Shown: positions 1 through 6,679, counted from the stretch's first letter. The stretch: 13,423 nucleotides of DNA from Pseudomonadota bacterium (GCA_023424475.1 JAFADX010000317.1:1-13423), one strand, 5' to 3'. Numbers and translations are program-made. The notes: a model not told the origin generated them from the sequence alone.

Positions 1-909
1 CAGCACCACCGCGACATGGGTGAGGGGAAAGGCCGGCAGGTGCGCATAGGGTTGGAAGGACGGCGGGTGCGGCACCGCCCGGGCGCCGAGCAGCGCCACG
101 GTCAGCAGCACATAGGGCCCGAGCGCCCGCGCCGCCCGCCGCCAGTCCTGCGCGCTCCGCGGCCGGTCGGACAGCCACAGCGCCGCCAGCAGCGGCGCGC
201 CCGAGGCGAGGATGCCGAGGATCTCGAAGGGCAGCAGGAGATGGCCGGCGACCAGGATCGTCCCCAGCGCGGCCAGCATCGCCGTCTGCACGAGCCGCTC
301 CCGCCCCGGCACCGGCACGCCCGCCGCGGCCGAAAGCCGCCAGCACACCGGCCCGAGCAGCAGCACCCAGACCGCGTTCGGCCAGGCAGTCAGCGCCGCG
401 ATGGCCTGTGCCGGCACGCCGAGCAGCGCGGCGCCGAGCGATGTGCCGGGCCCGAGCCCGCCCCACGGGATCAGGCAGAGCGCGAGCAGTGCCAGCGCCG
501 CCGCCGGCGGCCCGCGCAGCCCCATGCCGCGCAGCGCCGCCAGCGCGAAGACCGCCCCGACCCCGAAGCCGGTGACGCTTTCCATGAAGACGCCCATCAG
601 CAGGGTGGCGGTGAAGACGGCGCGCGGCGTGGCGCCCTGCGTCGCGGCGCCCTCGCCGTCGCGCGACACCGCGGCATGGAACAGCAGCCCGCCGGTGACG
701 ACGCAGATCGGCTGCGACGCGAGGAACGCACCGCGCAGTGCCTCCCCGGCGAGGAAGGCGGCGAAGTCCGTGCCTGCCGGCAGCGACACCCAGGCCGCCG
801 GCACCGTGGCGGCGAGTCCGGCGACGACCGCCGCCAGCGGCCCCGCGCGCCCCGACAGCAGCAGCCCGAGCAGCAGCAGCAGCGGCGCCGATTGCAGGAG
901 GAGGATCAC
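1..909 (-). CDS. Multi-spanning permease, L-lactate permease (LctP)-like, 3' end cut by window
   Basis: The frame stays open for 303 codons and leaves the window. The translation is almost entirely hydrophobic, with many predicted membrane spans, so this is an inner-membrane transporter. The stretch ESVTGFGVGAVFAL (about residues 110-123), followed by a conserved-looking IPWGGLGPGTSLGAALLGVP segment (about 147-166), resembles the glycine-rich motifs of the LctP lactate/glycolate permease family; that assignment is from memory of the family. The GTG start at 909-907 overlaps the TGA of the upstream hydrolase gene (GTGA), implying translational coupling and one leftward transcript. A GGAG lies only two bases before the GTG, too close for a good ribosome site, so coupling probably drives initiation. 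The GC-rich poly-leucine N-terminus is a membrane segment, not a repeat. Other permease families remain possible. Confidence 0.6.
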   Translation of the reverse strand, partial: MILLLQSAPLLLLLGLLLSGRAGPLAAVVAGLAATVPAAWVSLPAGTDFAAFLAGEALRGAFLASQPICVVTGGLLFHAAVSRDGEGAATQGATPRAVFTATLLMGVFMESVTGFGVGAVFALAALRGMGLRGPPAAALALLALCLIPWGGLGPGTSLGAALLGVPAQAIAALTAWPNAVWVLLLGPVCWRLSAAAGVPVPGRERLVQTAMLAALGTILVAGHLLLPFEILGILASGAPLLAALWLSDRPRSAQDWRRAARALGPYVLLTVALLGARAVPHPPSFQPYAHLPAFPLTHVAVVL

Positions 910-1889
910 GCCTCCAGGACGAAGGTCTTGCCCACCGCCCCGGGCACGACGACGCCTTCGCCATGGGCGCGCTCGAGCGCGTTCAGCGCGCGCCAGCCGG
1001 TGCAGTGGGAGGGGAACATCCAGCGCAGCCCGAAGGTGCCGAGGTCGGCGACCGTCTCGGGGATGATCCGCTCGTTCGTGCCCGAGAGGTGGAAGCCGCC
1101 CATCACGGCGAGCACCGGCACCTCCGGCATCAGCCGCCGCGCCTCATGCACCACGTTGACGATGCCGCAATGGGAGCAGGCGGAGAAGACGACCAGCCCC
1201 TTGCCGCGCAGATTCACGGCGATGAAGCGTTCGTCGTCGAGCCATTCGTCGGGCTGCCAGGGGGCGCCCTCGGCCGGGCGGCAGACCTGGCCGGGCAGGC
1301 CGGCCTCATAGGCGGTGACGCGGGGGATCTCGCCGCTGACGAGGACATGGCCCGCGATGACGGCGGGCTGCGCGGTCACCACCGGCGCCGCGCCCATCGC
1401 GGCCCATTCGGCGGGGGTGGGCACCCTGTCCATCGGCAGCACGCCGCCGTCGGGCTGGCGGCTGCCGCGTTCCTCGAACATGCCGGGATGCAGGTAGAGC
1501 GGCACCGTCTGCCCGCCATTGGCCGCGCGGGCCATCTCGATCGCCTTGGGCAGCCCGCCCGCATGGTCCCAGTGGCCATGGGAGAGCACCATCGCCTCGA
1601 TGGCGCCGAAATCGACGCCGAGGCGGGTGCCGTTGCGTTCCACCGCGTAGTCCACCGGCCCGCCGTCGAAGAGGATCGTGCGGCGTTCGCCGTCCGACTC
1701 GACCGCGACGACGAGCGAGAGTCCGTGGTTCGCACAGCACAGCGACCCGCCCGAGGTCCGCTTCATCCCGGCGCGCTGCAGGCGGATCCATTCGCGCGTC
1801 ACGAAGGGCGGCGTGCTCGAGAGCGAGTCCGTGACGTTGTCCACGAGGACGGTTATCTCGATCCGATCGACCGGCCGAGGTACCTGCAT
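906..1889 (-). CDS. Metallo-beta-lactamase-fold metallo-hydrolase (COG1237-like)
   Basis: The 327-residue protein opens with ITVLVDNVTDS and carries the MBL-fold signature HGHWDHAGG at residues 104-112. Further metal or active-site stretches follow: SACSHCG (236-242), GGFHL (264-268) and SHCTG (294-298). This order matches the COG1237-type branch, often labelled as similar to a methanopterin-precursor synthase; in bacteria its substrate is usually unknown, so no reaction is asserted. The ATG at 1889-1887 is preceded by GGAAGGA at a good distance and is the only sensible start. It overlaps, on the opposite strand, the ATG of the split GGCT gene. The downstream permease gene overlaps its stop codon, so hydrolase and permease probably act together, for example uptake followed by hydrolysis of a lactone-like or carboxylate substrate. 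The element inserted about 47 bases upstream of this start codon. Confidence 0.88.
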   Translation of the reverse strand: MQVPRPVDRIEITVLVDNVTDSLSSTPPFVTREWIRLQRAGMKRTSGGSLCCANHGLSLVVAVESDGERRTILFDGGPVDYAVERNGTRLGVDFGAIEAMVLSHGHWDHAGGLPKAIEMARAANGGQTVPLYLHPGMFEERGSRQPDGGVLPMDRVPTPAEWAAMGAAPVVTAQPAVIAGHVLVSGEIPRVTAYEAGLPGQVCRPAEGAPWQPDEWLDDERFIAVNLRGKGLVVFSACSHCGIVNVVHEARRLMPEVPVLAVMGGFHLSGTNERIIPETVADLGTFGLRWMFPSHCTGWRALNALERAHGEGVVVPGAVGKTFVLEA

Positions 1890-1943
1890 GCCTGCGTTCC
1901 TTCCCGAACCCTATGCAGCCTATGGCAGCAACCTGTGGCACGG
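1888..1943 (+). pseudogene. 5' fragment of gamma-glutamylcyclotransferase-like gene, split by the element
   Basis: An ATG at 1888, seven bases after CGAGG, opens a frame reading MPAFLPEPYAAYGSNLWHG. The YGSN tetrapeptide (residues 12-15) is the substrate-loop signature of the gamma-glutamylcyclotransferase/AIG2-like fold, which in this family sits at the extreme N-terminus. After the shared core TGGCACGG the frame runs into unrelated element sequence and stops at 2070, giving a meaningless 60-residue product. The missing remainder is found in the same frame at 7128-7514. Joining the two restores a protein of 144 residues, close to the usual family length. The start codon is interlocked with that of the divergent hydrolase gene (CATG), so the two genes shared a very compact divergent arrangement. 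Confidence 0.85.
1931..1943 (+). repeat. attL core repeat
   Basis: ACCTGTGGCACGG here matches ACCTTTGGCACGG at 7123-7135 in direct orientation, with 12 of 13 bases identical and an uninterrupted TGGCACGG. The bases to the left continue the GGCT gene; those to the right are element sequence. The single mismatch on the chromosomal side suggests strand exchange took place within TGGCACGG. Confidence 0.85.
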
Positions 1944-1992
1944 AAATGTTGGAAGCCGCTGGGAGCGTTGCAGTTCGGCCACTGCTCGGAGG

Positions 1993-2021
1993 CTGTGCCA
2001 GCCTGTGACAGTGGCTGTGAC
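1993..2021 (+). repeat. Three CTGTGmC repeats at the left end, candidate arm-type sites
   Basis: CTGTGCC (1993-1999), CTGTGAC (2003-2009) and CTGTGAC (2015-2021) recur at 10- and 12-base steps just inside attL, close to one helical turn. The inverse, GTCACAG, occurs at 6626-6632, and GTCACA at 7082-7087 near the right end. Placement and spacing suit arm-type integrase or accessory-protein sites, but the words are short and no binding data exist. Confidence 0.3.
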
Positions 2022-2055
2022 TCCTGCGATATCGGACCGATCTTGGGCGAAGATC

Positions 2056-2069
2056 CTAAGGGGTGCCTA
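2056..2069 (+). repeat. Left copy of 14-base sub-terminal direct repeat
   Basis: CTAAGGGGTGCCTA matches CTAAGAGGTGCCTA at 7054-7067 with 13 of 14 bases identical and the same orientation. It lies 113 bases inside the left core. It contains the stop codon of the last leftward gene. A near-identical word inside both ends of an integrase element is best explained as integrase arm-type binding sites; this is inference from position. Confidence 0.5.
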
Positions 2070-2327
2070 GTGCGCGCAGTCGCGCCGTGCCCAGGTCCAG
2101 AGGAACCATTGCGCGATGCGCGCGGCCTCAGGCTCCTTCCCTCGAGGCCAGCGCCGGGCGGTGATGACCATCGCGCCGGATGCTCGCGTGCGGACGCCGG
2201 CGATCTCGTATGAGGTGCGTCCGCGCGCGGTGCCGAGCCAGTTGCCCGGTGCCGGCGCCGGACCGTCCCAGCAGCCGGGCGGGACGGTCATCGTCACCAG
2301 CCGGCCGAGGGGCGGTTCCGGGATCAT
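2067..2327 (-). CDS. Hypothetical protein, last gene of the leftward small-gene train
   Basis: I do not recognise this 86-residue protein. It has a proline- and glycine-rich N-terminal third, a central segment GRTSYEIAGVRTRASGAMVITARRWP with alternating hydrophobic residues typical of a small beta-barrel or beta-sheet protein, and a tryptophan-rich basic tail (QWFLWTWARR). No signal peptide or membrane span is evident. Its ATG overlaps the stop of the preceding gene as ATGA and has no Shine-Dalgarno of its own, so translation is probably coupled. The stop lies inside the 14-base sub-terminal repeat, about 125 bases from the element's left boundary. No terminator was seen after it, so transcripts could run on into the chromosomal hydrolase gene. 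Confidence 0.6.
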   Translation of the reverse strand: MIPEPPLGRLVTMTVPPGCWDGPAPAPGNWLGTARGRTSYEIAGVRTRASGAMVITARRWPRGKEPEAARIAQWFLWTWARRDCAH

Positions 2328-2437
2328 CGGCGAGTGAGGGAGTAGTGGTACTCGCTGGCCTGGCCGCCAAAGATGGCGGTCGAGGCGATCCCAGGTGGGA
2401 GGGCGATGCGGATCTTTCCGCCCGGGTCGTGGGTCAT
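2324..2437 (-). CDS. 37-residue hypothetical protein
   Basis: A very short gene of 37 codons plus stop, missed by a length-based scan. It is supported by position: its ATG (2437-2435) overlaps the TGA of the gene before it as ATGA, and its TGA overlaps the ATG of the gene after it the same way. GGGAGGG lies four bases ahead of the start. The peptide MTHDPGGKIRIALPPGIAS... is mildly basic with no membrane segment. No family recognised. Without it the train would have an unexplained gap of just this size. Confidence 0.6.
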   Translation of the reverse strand: MTHDPGGKIRIALPPGIASTAIFGGQASEYHYSLTRR

Positions 2438-3006
2438 TCGTCCCTCCCGTCGTAGCCGATGGAACCGAAGCCGCGGTTGATGGGGCGTTGCTCGATGAGC
2501 GCCTGCTGCAACTGCGACATGTCGAGGTTCGGCATCAGTTCCTCGACGGAGGGCAGGGCCTCCGCAAACAGTCGCGCCGCGTCCGTGGTGAGCCCGCCCG
2601 TCAGCAGCGCCTCCTGGGCGGTGACCGAAGCCCGCTCGATGGCGGTTCGCGCGGAGGCCTCGATCTGCTCGATGCGACGACTCGCGATGGTCCTCATCTT
2701 TGCCCGCTCCTGGGAGATCGCGGCGCGCTGCTGGCTCCACATGACGTGGATGGTCGGCTGGAATGGGGCGGGGATTCCGAGTTCGCGGCACCGCTCGGCG
2801 ACCTCCTCCTGCGCCCTGGCCATCACCTCCTTCGCGGTCGCCATGACCCGGGACCAGACCTCGTCTTCGTTGTAGTGGTAGTGGCGATCGGCCTGCTGCT
2901 CGAAGTCGGCCAGCAGTTGCGCGCTGCGCTCGGCCGCCGCGGTCTTCGCGAGGCGCTCCCGCTGGCGGATCAGCTTCGCCAGGGCCTCGCGCTCGTGCTT
3001 CGTCAT
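2434..3006 (-). CDS. Hypothetical alpha-helical (coiled-coil) phage-type protein
   Basis: This 190-residue protein begins MTKHEREALAKLIRQRERLAK and is rich in Ala, Glu, Arg and Gln. Long helices with heptad-like spacing run over about residues 1-35 and 55-120. A short conserved-looking core (GIPAPFQPTIHVMW) lies about residues 75-90, and the tail contains LPSVEELMPNL. Proteins of this kind occur among small genes of alphaproteobacterial prophages, but I know no function and propose none. The open frame extends further upstream to 3129, but that would overlap the preceding gene by 100 bases. I chose the ATG at 3006, although AAGGAG abuts it directly; a GTG at 3015 is the alternative. A 20-base gap separates it from the gene before, the only gap in this part of the train. 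Confidence 0.7.
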   Translation of the reverse strand: MTKHEREALAKLIRQRERLAKTAAAERSAQLLADFEQQADRHYHYNEDEVWSRVMATAKEVMARAQEEVAERCRELGIPAPFQPTIHVMWSQQRAAISQERAKMRTIASRRIEQIEASARTAIERASVTAQEALLTGGLTTDAARLFAEALPSVEELMPNLDMSQLQQALIEQRPINRGFGSIGYDGRDE

Positions 3007-3026
3007 CTCCTTCACGCTGGGCTGGG

Positions 3027-3275
3027 TCAATGGTCGTGCTCCTGCTGCATGCGGGCAAAGGCGCAGCCCATGCAGACCTTCGGCGGCTTCTTGGGGACAT
3101 GCGGCCGGTGGCGGATAGCGCATCCGCACCAGGCGCAGGCGGCGATGACGTCGTCAGGGAAATGCGCCGGCATGGTCGCGGGCGCGCACATGACCAGGGC
3201 GGCCCGCTCGGCCTCGGCGTTGTCGACGACCTGCACCGGCAGCCCGGCGATCTGGACGGTTCGCCTGTCGGTCAT
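3027..3275 (-). CDS. Small putative zinc-ribbon protein
   Basis: The 82-residue protein has a C-terminal half with CAWCGC (C47, C50, C52) and VCMGC (C68, C71), spaced by basic residues (RHRPHVPKKPPK). This fits a small zinc ribbon or treble-clef-like metal site, perhaps contacting nucleic acid or protein; that role is inferred. The N-terminal half (TVQIAGLPVQVVDNAEAERAALV) looks like a short beta-alpha unit. The start ATG overlaps the preceding TGA (ATGA), and GGAGGAG lies six bases upstream within the end of that gene, so this gene has both coupling and its own strong ribosome site. Family unknown. Confidence 0.65.
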   Translation of the reverse strand: MTDRRTVQIAGLPVQVVDNAEAERAALVMCAPATMPAHFPDDVIAACAWCGCAIRHRPHVPKKPPKVCMGCAFARMQQEHDH

Positions 3276-3598
3276 GTGCCGCTCCTCCGGCGGTACAGCC
3301 GCAGGTGCCCGACCGCGAACCAGCAGGCGCCGACGATGCAGAGGATGACGCCGCCGATCCAGCCGGCCTCGGGAAAGGCCTGGTTCAGCAGACCGCCGAT
3401 TCCGAACGACGTCATGACGACGCCCGGGCGGGTTGCGGCTTCGTGGGCGTCGTTGTGCTCTTGCGCGACCTCGATCCCGCGCCGGCGCCCTTCGACGAAT
3501 CCGTTCCAGCGGGCTACCGCTTCGTCTGCAACCTCGGCTTCCTGCGGCGGGAGGTCGATGTGCCGAGACTGGAATTGGGCGGAGAGGTTTGGGGTCAT
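3272..3598 (-). CDS. Small C-terminally membrane-anchored protein
   Basis: The 108-residue product has a charged N-terminal part (residues 1-57, with many Glu, Asp and Arg), a mildly hydrophobic GVVMTSFGIGGLL stretch and one clear membrane span at about residues 80-98 (WIGGVILCIVGACWFAVGH), followed by a positive tail LRLYRRR. This predicts a tail-anchored inner-membrane protein with the bulk in the cytoplasm. A single-span small membrane protein in a phage-type element invites comparison with holins or pinholins, but it lacks a typical short holin layout and I do not claim that. The frame is open further upstream; the ATG at 3598 was chosen because it overlaps the preceding TGA as ATGA and follows AAGGAG. 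Confidence 0.65.
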   Translation of the reverse strand: MTPNLSAQFQSRHIDLPPQEAEVADEAVARWNGFVEGRRRGIEVAQEHNDAHEAATRPGVVMTSFGIGGLLNQAFPEAGWIGGVILCIVGACWFAVGHLRLYRRRSGT

Positions 3599-3861
3599 GA
3601 CGCCGGGCTCTCCTTCCGCATCTGCTCGAGTTCCCAGGCGAGGGCCCACCACCGGCTGCTCTGCCCGTTGCGGACGTGCTCGGCCTGCATGCGCAGCTTG
3701 AGGTAATGCTCGATCGAGGCGCGGCTGGCGGCGATCCAAAGGCGCTGCGTCAGGTCGGGGAGGTCTGTGAAGCGTTCGTCGCTCGGATAGGTGATGCTGC
3801 GCTTCTGGTCATCCCAGGCAGCGGCCGCGGCTCCGGCGAGGGCGGTGGCGACGTCAGGCAT
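3595..3861 (-). CDS. Hypothetical 88-residue phage-type protein
   Basis: I do not recognise this protein. It is predicted mostly helical, with an aromatic-rich centre and tail (LTQRLWIAASRASIEHYLKLRMQAEHV, SSRWWALAWELEQM), no signal peptide and no membrane span. Its start has GGAGG six bases upstream and overlaps the end of the preceding gene by eight bases; its TGA overlaps the next ATG. The tight packing on both sides and the high GC at third codon positions support it as a real gene of the leftward train. Confidence 0.65.
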   Translation of the reverse strand: MPDVATALAGAAAAAWDDQKRSITYPSDERFTDLPDLTQRLWIAASRASIEHYLKLRMQAEHVRNGQSSRWWALAWELEQMRKESPAS

Positions 3862-4249
3862 TGCGTGCCTCCGTCCCTAGTTCGGCGGCGTCTTGCTTGG
3901 GCGCGGGCACGGTGCCCCATTGCGAGGGCTGGTTCTCGGGATCCGAGAGGGCCTGCTCGACGACCTTCATGTCGACGCTCGCCCCTTCCGGGGCGAGGTC
4001 GGTGATGCGGCTGATGCAGCTGCGCACGATCTGCGTGACACCGTTGGCCTGGACGTCGTCGTCCTGCACGTCGCCGAGGCTGGTGGCGATGGCGATCGCG
4101 TCGGGTGTCTCGGCGATGAGCCATCCGGCCGTCATGCACTGCACCGGGCAAGGCGGCTCGATCGCGGAGAGGAAGCGCCAGGCAGCGGTGGGCTGGCGGC
4201 TGTCCTTCCAGGTGACGATGACGAGGCGCGGTTCGGGGCGAGGGCTCAT
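3854..4249 (-). CDS. Hypothetical small phage-type protein
   Basis: The 131-residue protein starts with a beta-rich segment RLVIVTWKDSRQPTAAWRFLS, continues with CMTAGWLIAETPDAIAIATSLGD and then VTQIVRSCISRITDL. This pattern (W-x-D near the start, a GWLI/V-x-E segment, then a valine/isoleucine strand ending in arginine) is one I associate with a widespread family of short uncharacterised phage proteins. The resemblance is from memory and gives no function. GGGAG lies eight bases before the ATG, whose AT overlaps the end of the 19-codon reading frame before it. The C-terminal tail (about residues 100-131) is acidic and probably disordered. Confidence 0.7.
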   Translation of the reverse strand: MSPRPEPRLVIVTWKDSRQPTAAWRFLSAIEPPCPVQCMTAGWLIAETPDAIAIATSLGDVQDDDVQANGVTQIVRSCISRITDLAPEGASVDMKVVEQALSDPENQPSQWGTVPAPKQDAAELGTEARNA

Positions 4250-4305
4250 GCGGGCGCTCCCGCCTCGGCAAGTTCGATCCAGCTATCGCTGGGGTTCTGT
4301 GTCAT
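4246..4305 (-). CDS. Possible 19-residue leader peptide at the head of the small-gene train
   Basis: An ATG at 4305-4303, preceded by GAGAGAAG, opens a 19-codon frame (MTQNPSDSWIELAEAGAPA) whose TGA overlaps the next gene's ATG as ATGA. It is the first reading frame after the integrase stop, 67 bases away. The overlap mirrors the rest of the train, which is the main support. It may be a coupling leader rather than a functional peptide, and chance is not excluded at this length. Confidence 0.35.
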   Translation of the reverse strand: MTQNPSDSWIELAEAGAPA

Positions 4306-4372
4306 GGCTTCTCTCGCTGTTGCGGGTGAAGCCGGCGTTTCGGTGCTGTCGGCCGGTGGGGTGCTATGCCGG

Positions 4373-5476
4373 TCAGGCCTTCTTCTTCCTGGCGGTCGGG
4401 TTGAGGCGGATGATCGCCGCGCTGGCCAGGCGCTCCTGGTCGGCGCTGTCGGTGTAGTAGGCGACCATCGAAAGCGTCTTGTGGCCGGTGACGGCGGCGA
4501 TTTCCTTCGTGGTGGCACCGGCCTCGGCCAACGTCGCGGCCCGCAGTTTCCGGAGGCCGTGCAGGCTGAGGCCCGAGCGGAGTTCCCCTCGCTCGTGCGC
4601 GGCGTTCACGGCCTTCTGGACGGCGATGGAGACGCTGCAGCGGTTCCAGGGCCGGCCGCCTGGCGCGGTCAGGACCGTCAGGGCCCTCGGGCTGGCATTG
4701 CCGAGCGGTGCGGCCTTCCACTGCCGGAGTTCGATCATCAGCGCGGGCGGAATGGGCAGGGTGAGCCAGGGCCGCCGCTCGGCCGGCCCGCGACTCTTCT
4801 CCTGCTGCAGGCGGATCCGGCCCGTCTTGAGGTCGACGCCTTTCCACGTCAGGGCGACGAGGTCCCCGCGGCGCTGGGCGGTGTGATAGGCGAGGACGAC
4901 CGCCCGGCGGGCCGGCTCCGGGAAGGCCTTCATCGCGTAGTGGGCTTCGGCCTCGGTCCAGGCCGGGATCGAGCCGCGCTCGAGGAGGCGGATCCGCATG
5001 GCGGGGTTGGCGTCGATGCGGCCGCGCTCGACGCACCAGGAGAGGAAGGTCTGCACCACCTCGACAAAGGCGTTCGCTGCGGCGGGGCCGCGCGTGTCGG
5101 CGACGATGTCGCGCCATTCGAGGATCGTGGCGCGGCGGAGCTTGTCGAGTTGGATGTTCTTGGCCTTGCGCAGTGCGTCGATGTAGCGCTCGGCGTGGTC
5201 ACGCGTCCGGGGGCGCTTGGATTTCAGTTCTGGGCTGCGCAGCCATGCTTCGACGGCCGCGGCGACCGAGCCGACCGAGGGGCCGGGAGCGGGATGCCTG
5301 GCGGTGGCGAGGGCCGCGTTGAATGTCGGGTCAACGGGCTCGGGCAGGCGGGCGCCGCTCTCGCGGTCGTACCAGTGCCATTCCGTGGAGCCGTCGGGGC
5401 GCTTACGCGCGACGGCGCGGACGCCTTTTGGTCTGGGCAAGTGCACGGGCCACGGCGGCGGTGCTCGGTTCGACAT
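4373..5476 (-). CDS. int: Tyrosine-family site-specific integrase
   Basis: This 367-residue recombinase should catalyse integration and excision of the element at TGGCACGG in the GGCT gene. An N-terminal arm-binding-like region (about 1-60) precedes a SAM-like core-binding domain (about 68-165) and the catalytic domain (about 170-350). Catalytic residues visible are Arg202 in TAQRRGDL, a candidate beta-hairpin Lys227 (QQEKS), His306 and Arg309 in HGLRKL, His332 in TGHKTLSM, and the nucleophile Tyr341 (Tyr340 is adjacent). All are present, so the enzyme looks intact. AGAGG precedes the ATG. The N-terminus faces the rightward cassette head to head. The small-gene train begins 67 bases downstream on the same strand and may be co-transcribed. 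Its position in the middle of the element rather than beside an att site is unusual. Confidence 0.93.
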   Translation of the reverse strand: MSNRAPPPWPVHLPRPKGVRAVARKRPDGSTEWHWYDRESGARLPEPVDPTFNAALATARHPAPGPSVGSVAAAVEAWLRSPELKSKRPRTRDHAERYIDALRKAKNIQLDKLRRATILEWRDIVADTRGPAAANAFVEVVQTFLSWCVERGRIDANPAMRIRLLERGSIPAWTEAEAHYAMKAFPEPARRAVVLAYHTAQRRGDLVALTWKGVDLKTGRIRLQQEKSRGPAERRPWLTLPIPPALMIELRQWKAAPLGNASPRALTVLTAPGGRPWNRCSVSIAVQKAVNAAHERGELRSGLSLHGLRKLRAATLAEAGATTKEIAAVTGHKTLSMVAYYTDSADQERLASAAIIRLNPTARKKKA

Positions 5477-5850
5477 GCGGCGCCTCTGGGGCTGGGGTTG
5501 GACTATGGGCGGATGGATCGGGTGAGGACGGAGGGCTGCTGTTCCGGTGTCCAGGGTGTGCGGTGCTGCACCAGGTGAAGACCGGGATCGGTCCTGGTCC
5601 CCGGTGGGAATGGAATGGGGACGCGGGCCGCCCGACGTTTCGGCCGTCCGTCCTCGTTCGGTTTCAGCGCTGGGTGCCGTCGGCGGAGACGCCGGAGGTG
5701 GACGAGAAGATCCGCAGCGGCGAGATCGTGCAGACCAAGGTGGACGCGGTCTGCCACTCGTTCGTCACGGAGGGGCGGATTCAGTTCCTCGGCGACTGCA
5801 CGCATGCACTGGCTGGCCAGACGGTCGACCTGCCGGAGGTGGATGCATGA
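5461..5850 (+). CDS. DUF6527-family small zinc-binding phage protein (start uncertain)
   Basis: The frame contains LLFRCPGC, WEWNGDAGRPTFRPSVLVRF, CHSFVTEGRIQFLGDCTHALAGQTVDLP, which I recognise as the DUF6527 family common in prophages near lysis genes. Four cysteines (two in CPGC, one in CHSF, one in DCTH) are likely zinc ligands. The biochemical role is unknown. The only accepted in-frame start before CPGC is GTG 5461, which overlaps the integrase start by 16 bases and has no clear ribosome site. An ATG at 5513 (MDRVRTEG...) in the neighbouring frame would give a more typical N-terminus if one base were missing near 5533. The gene may therefore be frameshifted at its very start, or the sequence may contain an error. 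Its TGA overlaps the next ATG. Confidence 0.75.
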   Translation: MLGSTCGASGAGVGLWADGSGEDGGLLFRCPGCAVLHQVKTGIGPGPRWEWNGDAGRPTFRPSVLVRFQRWVPSAETPEVDEKIRSGEIVQTKVDAVCHSFVTEGRIQFLGDCTHALAGQTVDLPEVDA

Positions 5851-6086
5851 GCCTCGCGGCAATGTGGGCGGCCGTCACCTCGAAGGTGGGAAGGGTTGCG
5901 GTGGCGATCGCGACGGCGCTGGGGATCGTCTTCGCGGTCTTCCTGCGCGGGCGGCGCGCGGGGATTGATGAGGCTCGGGCCGATGCCGCCGCGGACGAAC
6001 AGAAGACGAGGAGGCGGGCGGATGCGGCTGCTGCTGCTGCTGAGCGCGACGGTGCTGATCGCCGGCTGCGCGACGGGAATTTCTGA
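5847..6086 (+). CDS. Rz-like i-spanin (inner-membrane spanin subunit)
   Basis: The 79-residue protein has one N-terminal membrane span (about residues 16-33, VGRVAVAIATALGIVFAVFL), a positive stop-transfer RGRR, then a helical Ala/Asp/Glu/Arg-rich region ending ADRRLRDGNF. This ending is typical of short Rz-like proteins in alphaproteobacterial prophages. In phages, Rz spans the periplasm from the inner membrane and pairs with the Rz1 lipoprotein to fuse the two membranes at lysis. The ATG overlaps the DUF6527 stop (ATGA). The lipoprotein gene starts inside it in the +1 frame and overlaps it by 65 bases, the classic nested spanin arrangement. The periplasmic domain is short for Rz, so i-spanin identity rests on architecture and neighbour. 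Confidence 0.72.
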   Translation: MSLAAMWAAVTSKVGRVAVAIATALGIVFAVFLRGRRAGIDEARADAAADEQKTRRRADAAAAAAERDGADRRLRDGNF

Positions 6087-6231
6087 CCGGCCCTGTCCGC
6101 GGGTGACGGAGTTCCCGCGGGATCTGCAGGCGCAGGCGGCCGATGAGTTGCTCGGTGCGCCGGCGACGCGTCGAATGATGGATGCGATGGCGGCGGACCG
6201 AGAGTTCAATCGGGCCATCTGCCCGAGATAG
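6022..6231 (+). CDS. Rz1-like o-spanin lipoprotein, nested in the Rz-like gene
   Basis: The 69-residue protein opens MRLLLLLSATVLIAGCATG: a lipoprotein signal with lipobox I-A-G-C, lipidation expected at Cys16 and Ala at +2, which permits outer-membrane sorting. The mature part (CPRVTEFPRDLQAQAADELLGAP...) resembles small Rz1-like proteins of alphaproteobacterial prophages, with paired cysteines at about residues 25 and 67. AGGAGG at 6009-6014, seven bases ahead, fixes the start at ATG 6022 although the frame is open further upstream. Together with the overlapping i-spanin it should form a spanin complex. No holin or endolysin gene is visible nearby, so on its own the pair could not complete a standard lysis pathway. 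Confidence 0.75.
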   Translation: MRLLLLLSATVLIAGCATGISDRPCPRVTEFPRDLQAQAADELLGAPATRRMMDAMAADREFNRAICPR

Positions 6232-6310
6232 CCGTTGCGAATCCTCGGGTAGGACCGCAGTGTTCCGCTCGGTTGGATATCAGCGACTTGGACTTGCCTC
6301 CCTTGACTGA

Positions 6311-6339
6311 CCCCTCGGCCTTCGGGCCGGGGGGTTTTT
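6311..6339 (+). terminator. Rho-independent terminator after the spanin cassette
   Basis: CCCCTCGGCC pairs with GGCCGGGGGG (10 bp, one U:G) across a UUCG tetraloop and is followed directly by five T residues. It lies 80 bases after the Rz1-like stop and faces the small frameshifted gene that ends on the other strand at 6352. One of the clearest terminators in the window. Confidence 0.92.
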
Positions 6340-6351
6340 CGTGCGCGCGCG

Positions 6352-6605
<254 letters not shown>

Positions 6606-6679
6606 GATGTCCTCCTGGGAGGGCTGTCACAGCGAGGGCGGGAGGGTGCCTTTTGTTCTCATGTTGGCGCAAGCAGATC

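Noticed and set aside
850..890. CAG/GCAGC run as a microsatellite
   Set aside because: On the minus strand it encodes the leucine-rich first membrane segment of the permease, so it is explained by coding.
16..2213. Long rightward open frames of 431 and 491 codons over the left flank
   Set aside because: They are antisense to the permease and hydrolase genes, rich in Arg, Pro, Gln and Gly, and show no family motif; typical shadows in high-GC DNA.
3272..3598. Holin assignment for the single-span membrane protein
   Set aside because: It has a long charged N-terminal part, a C-terminal anchor, and lies away from the spanin cassette on the other strand; the evidence is too weak.
3893..5578. Rightward 561-codon open frame across the integrase region
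   Set aside because: It is antisense to the integrase and a small gene, both of which have clear motifs or overlaps; the translation has no recognisable domain.
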